Positions 59,576 through 64,000 of a DNA stretch of 64,000 nt are shown here, piece after piece. A model generated the notes under the pieces. That model saw only the letters and a program-made list of their open reading frames with translations, was not told the origin of the DNA and searched no databases. Origin of the DNA: Plut-88900 sp963668115 (GTDB taxonomy: Bacteria > Chloroflexota > Dehalococcoidia > Plut-88900); NCBI GenBank assembly GCA_963668115.1, contig OY764147.1, positions 310,001-374,000 of the forward strand, read 5' to 3'. The position numbers were made by a program, and so were the translations under genes. Positions within the stretch are counted from its first letter, which is position 1. Every line of letters starts with the position of its first letter.

Positions 59576-60496
59576 TTGGAGGTATTTCTCGCGACACCGA
59601 GGGGGTTCTGTGCGGGGGTGGTGCGGGCAATCGATATTGTGGAGTTGGCCCTGGAGAAGTATGGGCCCCCGGTATACGTGAAGCACGAGATAGTGCACAA
59701 CCCGTACGTGGTGGAGTCCCTGGAGGCGAAGGGCGCCATTACGGTGGAGGACGTGGACGAGGTACCCGAGGATGCGGTGGTGGTGTTTTCGGCGCACGGG
59801 TCTCCGCCCGAGGACTTCGAGAGGGCCCGGGAGAAGGGGCACAGGGTAATCGATGCCACCTGTCCCCTGGTCACGAAGGTGCACAATGAGGCGCGGAAGT
59901 ATGCCAAAGAGGGCCGGAAGGTTGTCCTCATCGGGCATCCGGGTCACCAGGAAGTGATAGGAACCATGGGACAGACGCCCATGGAACTGATAGATGAAAG
60001 GGAGGAAATCAACCTCCCGGAGTGGGAAGAGGACAGCCCACTGGTAGTGCTGACGCAAACGACACTTTCGGTGATGGACACGTCCAAGGCAGTGAATGAA
60101 GTGAAGGATCGTTTTCCAAATTCGCTGGTTAGAAATGACATCTGCTATGCGACGACAAACCGGCAGGATGCGGTGCAGCAGCTAGCGGAAACATCAGACC
60201 TGGTGCTGGTAATCGGGGCCCAGCAGAGCTCCAACTGCAACAGGTTAAGGGACGTGGCAGAGGCGTTAGGGGTGCCAGCTTATCTGATCAGCGGGGCGCA
60301 GGACCTGGACGGGCTAGAGATAGGCTCGGACGTGAAGAGGGTGGGGATAATCTCCGGGGCGTCGACGCCGGAGCTTCTGGTAGAGCAGGTTGTAGATGCG
60401 CTAAAACCGGACAGGGTAAGCACACTGGGCGGCACGGAAGAGAACATCACTTTTGTCCTCCCGCGCGAGTTTCGGGACGGGGCAGAGAAGCGGTAA
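59576..60496 (+). CDS. ispH: 4-Hydroxy-3-methylbut-2-enyl diphosphate reductase
   Basis: 306 residues. Last step of the MEP isoprenoid pathway, giving IPP and DMAPP. The 4Fe-4S cysteines are Cys12 (PRGFCAGV), Cys96 (DATCPLV) and Cys190 (NDICYATTNRQ). His41, His74 and the proton donor Glu126 (HPGHQEV) are in place, and SSNCNRL follows. TTG at 59576 with AAAGGGG upstream gives the normal start; ATG-like codons further up add atypical residues. Confidence 0.96.
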   Translation: MEVFLATPRGFCAGVVRAIDIVELALEKYGPPVYVKHEIVHNPYVVESLEAKGAITVEDVDEVPEDAVVVFSAHGSPPEDFERAREKGHRVIDATCPLVTKVHNEARKYAKEGRKVVLIGHPGHQEVIGTMGQTPMELIDEREEINLPEWEEDSPLVVLTQTTLSVMDTSKAVNEVKDRFPNSLVRNDICYATTNRQDAVQQLAETSDLVLVIGAQQSSNCNRLRDVAEALGVPAYLISGAQDLDGLEIGSDVKRVGIISGASTPELLVEQVVDALKPDRVSTLGGTEENITFVLPREFRDGAEKR

Positions 60497-60561
60497 GTGC
60501 AATGACCGGGGGATGGATGGGAGGACCCGCCCATTGTTCCCGGTTGCAGCCTCTGTGAAGC

Positions 60562-61935
60562 ATGAGTTCCCTTAGAGTTGTCATAAGCCTGATACTGGGG
60601 CTGATGATTTTCCTAGGGGCGCTGAGCTACCTTACCACCCACGCACTTCACTCCCATTTCCTTTCCGAGGAGTTCTACTTCGAGCATTTATCGGAGAATG
60701 ACGCCTACAACAGGGTGTATGACGCCATATTGGTGCCTGAAGTAATAAGCCAGATCCAAGAGGATGAGCGGGCGACATTCCTGGGAAACATACAACTGAA
60801 AGAGGAGGACGTGGAGACCCTGATAAAGGGCATTTTCCCGCCGCCGGAGCTACGGAGGCAGGTTGAGTCGGTGGTGAGGGGGGCGGTGGAGTATTTGAAC
60901 GAGGAGACCGACCCGACCACCGGAGAGCCTATAGAAGTACCGAATGTATACGTCGAGTTCCGGCCGATAATCGGGACAAGGGTTCCCACGCCCGAGGGAG
61001 TCGAGGCGGTGGAGGGCACGGCCAAACCGATGCTAATACTCTTCCTCGCACAAGAAATAGAGAACAACCTGACCGTCTTGCCTCCACAGGAAGGCACTGA
61101 CGACGAAAGGGCAATGGCCTTGAGCGGGGAGCTAGCGGAAACACTGCTCCAGCTGCAGGACCCGCGGTTTCCGATTACTGCGCCGTCGCTGGTCGGGGTG
61201 GCTGCGGAGGCTCGGCCTGCGGCCTATGCGGAGGCGAAAGCGCTGGCTCGGGAGCGGGGCCTTTCCCCCGAAATTCTAGGGTATCTGGACGAGCTGGATG
61301 AGGAGATAAATGATGCACTGGCACTGCCCGACTCTCGGGAGGCGGTGACCACGGTCCTGATTGTAGCGATGGACCCATTGGCCAGCCCTTTAATTCAAGC
61401 CGGGCTGGACGAATTCCGTGACAACCAGCTGGACAGGCATGACAGATTCGACCCGTTGGGGAAGATAGCCAAGAACAGGGGGGTAGGCAAGGACGAGGTA
61501 CTGCGAGACGTGGATGGGATTCGCGGATGGTTGATCTGGGGCAAGACCGCCGGGTCCTGGGTGGGCATATTGGCGATTGTAGGGTTCAGCGTTCTGTTGG
61601 GGCTCTTCCAGTTACCTGGATTGAAAGGATTCATGGGATGGCCCGGGCTGGCGATATTGCTGTCGGGAGCGGCGTTCCTGGCGTTGGCGCTGATATTAAA
61701 GAGCCAACTGACGGGGATGTTTGCATCTTTCCTGGAGGTGGGACACGTCGGATGTGACGGGTTAGTCGGGAGGGCGGCGGAAGTGGAGCCAGCCCTGTGC
61801 CAGCTGGCCGTGGACGTAGGTACATCAATGATAACGGACGTGACGAACAGCCTTATTATGCCGACGATAGTGATAATGATCATAGGTGGGGCACTGATAG
61901 TAGCATCGCTATTCAAGAGGGCACCTGCGCGTTAG
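60562..61935 (+). CDS. Membrane protein with a large extracytoplasmic domain
   Basis: 457 residues of unknown family. One N-terminal membrane segment (5-27), a long soluble acidic region (30-325), and three C-terminal hydrophobic stretches (about 333-352, 362-382 and 430-450). Two Cys (403, 416 approximately, in GHVGCDGL and EPALCQLA) lie in the last loop and could form a disulphide. It follows ispH by 65 bp. No function can be assigned. Confidence 0.7.
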   Translation: MSSLRVVISLILGLMIFLGALSYLTTHALHSHFLSEEFYFEHLSENDAYNRVYDAILVPEVISQIQEDERATFLGNIQLKEEDVETLIKGIFPPPELRRQVESVVRGAVEYLNEETDPTTGEPIEVPNVYVEFRPIIGTRVPTPEGVEAVEGTAKPMLILFLAQEIENNLTVLPPQEGTDDERAMALSGELAETLLQLQDPRFPITAPSLVGVAAEARPAAYAEAKALARERGLSPEILGYLDELDEEINDALALPDSREAVTTVLIVAMDPLASPLIQAGLDEFRDNQLDRHDRFDPLGKIAKNRGVGKDEVLRDVDGIRGWLIWGKTAGSWVGILAIVGFSVLLGLFQLPGLKGFMGWPGLAILLSGAAFLALALILKSQLTGMFASFLEVGHVGCDGLVGRAAEVEPALCQLAVDVGTSMITDVTNSLIMPTIVIMIIGGALIVASLFKRAPAR

Positions 61936-61955
61936 AAGAAAGGGTGTGACGACGC

Positions 61956-62507
61956 ATGAAGAATTTGCCGAGAATCAGGAACAAGGAAGATATGCCCGAA
62001 GAGGGATGGGCTGCGTATGACGAGATTGTTGGGAGTAGGGGAGAGGTGTCGGGGCCGTTTTCGGTGCTATTGAACAGCCCGGAGGTGGGGCGTCGGGTGG
62101 GGCACCTGGGGGCTTACATCAGGTTTGAGTCGAGCTTGCCGGAAGAAGTTACGGAACTGGCTATTCTGGTTACGGCACGGGAGTGGGACTGCCAGTACGA
62201 GTGGACGTACCATGAGCCTCTGGCGCGGGAGGCGGGTGTCAGGGATGAGGTGATTGCTGCGGTGAGGGACCGCACTGCTCCGTCGGGGCTGGATGAAAGG
62301 GAGGGGATGGTCGTCAGGTACGTGCAGGAGACGATACGGGAGCACAGGGCGTCGAATGAGGCCCGAGGAGCGATACTGGAGAAATTCGGGGCACGGGGAG
62401 CGGTTGATCTCACGGCGACGACCGGATATTACGCGATGCTTGCCGGGGCGCTGAACACGTTCGAGGTGCCGCTGGAGTCGGGGGACAGGCCGCTGCTGCC
62501 CTTATAG
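61956..62507 (+). CDS. Carboxymuconolactone decarboxylase family protein
   Basis: 183 residues. The AhpD/CMD helical fold is recognised by EVTELAILVTAREWDCQYEW (quoted as ELAILVTAREWDCQYEW) and YHEPLAREAGV; the single Cys in the DCQYEW motif corresponds to the first Cys of AhpD-type CxxC, without the second. Peroxidase activity is thus unlikely and a decarboxylase or lyase role is possible. GAAGAAAGGG lies upstream of the ATG. Confidence 0.85.
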   Translation: MKNLPRIRNKEDMPEEGWAAYDEIVGSRGEVSGPFSVLLNSPEVGRRVGHLGAYIRFESSLPEEVTELAILVTAREWDCQYEWTYHEPLAREAGVRDEVIAAVRDRTAPSGLDEREGMVVRYVQETIREHRASNEARGAILEKFGARGAVDLTATTGYYAMLAGALNTFEVPLESGDRPLLPL

Positions 62508-62584
62508 GCAGGTCCTGGAAGAGGTCCCGCAATTCTATGCGGCGGTGCCCGAACTGGTTCTGAGGAATGATGGAATAGTGGGGA

Positions 62585-64000
62585 TCAGAGAGATTGTACG
62601 GCTTGCTCTATGGCAGTAGTTGCGGATTGGTAGTCGGTGTCGGGTGGGAAGGTGAAGGGTGGTCCGAAGCGGATTTGCACATGTCCACGTCGGAGGAATG
62701 GGAACCACGATGGGCTGCCGAAGCGTGCAACTTCCAGACGCACAGGGACAACAGGGACTCGTCCCTCTACCGCAATAAGCCCGACGCCCTGCATAAAGGG
62801 TTTCATGGGTCCTCCTATCGTAAGCACGCCTTCCGGATAAAGCAGGATGGACCACCCGCGTTCCATGATGCCTCCCAGGTTTTCCAGGCTGGGTCTGACC
62901 GGACCTTCCCGGGCGATGGGGAATCCATTGCCCAGAAGAGGGTTCAGGACCCACCAGACAGGGTTTCGCCATAGCTCAGCCGCGGCGGCTACGGCCAATC
63001 GTCTCCTCCACTGTCGGGTGACGGCCTTGAAAATGAGGGGGTTGTCGAGGCCCAGGTGGTGATTGGCCGCGAAGAGTACGGGCCCCGAGAGCCCGGCCAG
63101 GTTCTCCCTGCCGGACACCTTCAGTCCGTAGACCAAGGTCATCACCGGAAAGATGAAGGCCCGTTGGAGGAATCCGCGCGCGATGCGGGCCCACAATCGC
63201 ATGCCCCAGGCGGGAAATCTGACCATAGGCGGACGACGGGAGCCTTGTTCGACCAGATAAGACACCTGACTGACTGTTGTCTCGGGGGAGATTTGGGACT
63301 CGTCGAGATAGACTCCCAACTCGGCCTCTACGGCGGATAGAAGTTCTATCCGCCCAAGGGAATCGAGATCCAGGTCGTTGCCTAGAGTTGCTGATTCGAG
63401 GACCGACTCAGGGTCTCGACGGCTGATCTCGGCGATGATCTGAATCAGGTTGCGGGAGCCGGTGGAAGGCGCGGACGTGTATTGAGAAGAGGAAGCAGGA
63501 GACTGATCAGCGCCGCGAAGAATGGCATCGATAACCAGCTGATTCTTGACCTTAAGGGTATGGGTACGGGGGAAGTCTTCATAAGGCCATACGGTGAAGC
63601 CGCGGACCCGCTGATGCTCGGCGAGCTGGGAGTTTGCCCAGTCCACAGCCTGGCCGGCGGAGTCGGGAGACTCCAGGATAAGAGCGGCGTGGACCTCCAC
63701 GGAGGTTCCCCTGGGCAGACCGAGCACCACGGCGTCCCTGACGCTGGGGTGTTTGACCAGAATGTTCTGGATGTCCTGGGGGAAGACGTTCTGGCCGCTG
63801 GGAAGGACGATCATATCCTTGACCCTACCCTGGATGTGGAGGAAACCTTCATCGTCGAAAAAGCCCAGGTCGCCGGTCTTGTACCAACCATCTTCAAAGG
63901 CCCTCGCTGTCTCTTCGGGCGCGTTGTAGTATCCGGGAGTTACGTTGTCGCCTTTGACCAGGATTTCGCCCCGGTCGCTGATCTTTACGCAGACGTTGGG
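62585..64000 (-). CDS. Acyl-activating enzyme / acyl carrier / acyltransferase fusion, N-terminal part outside the window
   Basis: At least 472 codons, open at the right edge. Order: the end of an AMP-binding ligase (GWYKTGDLGFFDDEGF, GRVKDMIVLPSGQNVFP, then the Lys of RTHTLKVKNQL), an acyl carrier domain (LGNDLDLDSLGRIELL, with Ser for phosphopantetheine), and a PlsC-like acyltransferase (NHHLGLDNPL as the NHx4D motif, YPEGVLTIGG). Such fusions activate a fatty acid, hold it on the ACP and pass it to a glycerol phosphate or lysolipid. A membrane-near segment (ARGFLQRAFIFPVMTLVYGL) precedes the acyltransferase. Confidence 0.9.
   Translation of the reverse strand, partial: PNVCVKISDRGEILVKGDNVTPGYYNAPEETARAFEDGWYKTGDLGFFDDEGFLHIQGRVKDMIVLPSGQNVFPQDIQNILVKHPSVRDAVVLGLPRGTSVEVHAALILESPDSAGQAVDWANSQLAEHQRVRGFTVWPYEDFPRTHTLKVKNQLVIDAILRGADQSPASSSQYTSAPSTGSRNLIQIIAEISRRDPESVLESATLGNDLDLDSLGRIELLSAVEAELGVYLDESQISPETTVSQVSYLVEQGSRRPPMVRFPAWGMRLWARIARGFLQRAFIFPVMTLVYGLKVSGRENLAGLSGPVLFAANHHLGLDNPLIFKAVTRQWRRRLAVAAAAELWRNPVWWVLNPLLGNGFPIAREGPVRPSLENLGGIMERGWSILLYPEGVLTIGGPMKPFMQGVGLIAVEGRVPVVPVRLEVARFGSPSWFPFLRRGHVQIRFGPPFTFPPDTDYQSATTAIEQAVQSL

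Overview
The window reads as a continuous piece of a GC-rich bacterial chromosome with standard bacterial housekeeping genes, many TTG and GTG starts, and lipoproteins with Thr/Pro-rich linkers. It also carries a catabolic set common in Chloroflexota of the Dehalococcoidia/SAR202 type: CoA-transferase family III, crotonases, DxH-type amidohydrolases, an LLM-class flavin oxidoreductase, a sulfatase-fold enzyme, SDRs, and carboxymuconolactone-decarboxylase proteins. The phylum is inferred from gene content and style; no 16S rRNA gene is present.

Layout. 1-8 kb: the sigma-factor C-terminus, a haloalkane-dehalogenase-like hydrolase, aspS, then the proteostasis run tig-clpP-clpX and two crotonases, all on the + strand. 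8-17 kb: a long minus-strand run read as dprA > topA > xer > aroQ > M24 peptidase > efp > DUF1989 > EthD > formyltransferase, with tRNA-Ser(GGA) just upstream. 17-26 kb: two MFS carriers, a tandem pair of amidohydrolases with an LLM flavoenzyme, an aldo/keto reductase and a CoA-transferase. 26.3-28 kb is a repeat-rich stretch with no convincing gene. 28-33.7 kb: thrS, lipoproteins and an MDMPI-type protein. 33.7-34.7 kb: an AT-richer DUF3644 gene. 34.9-38.6 kb: sthA-like, tRNA-Lys(CTT), a tautomerase, a 2-hydroxyacid dehydrogenase and a phosphoesterase. 38.7-46.5 kb: compact housekeeping genes (thiL-tsaE-tsaB, ndk, rsfS, mnmA, rnhB-yraN, two FmdB-type zinc ribbons, thiE, a translin-like gene). 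46.5-47.6 kb is a second repeat-rich stretch. Then come hppA, a small AT-rich islet, a Tat-exported molybdoenzyme, a sulfatase-fold enzyme, two tandem Phd/PIN toxin-antitoxin loci, an SDR, two frameshifted genes (CMD and GGT), ispH and a membrane protein. A partial acyl-activating enzyme/ACP/acyltransferase fusion runs off the right end.

Points that stand out. The Xer recombinase carries two tandem copies of its N-terminal core-binding domain (51 of 103 residues identical, no gaps). An AT-rich islet behind hppA is bounded by a 31-bp direct repeat of the hppA 3' end and holds a 159-bp MITE with IS6-like ends and a target duplication. Two intergenic loci 20 kb apart share helically phased TTGATTGAA arrays, each with a strong sigma70-like promoter pointing at it. 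The paired toxin-antitoxin loci show clear palindromic operators, and one toxin is reduced to a 12-codon stub. CTG appears as the only in-frame start for rsfS and for the intact PIN toxin. Three probable single-base indels (CMD, GGT, possibly rsfS) mean that assembly error must be weighed against real decay.
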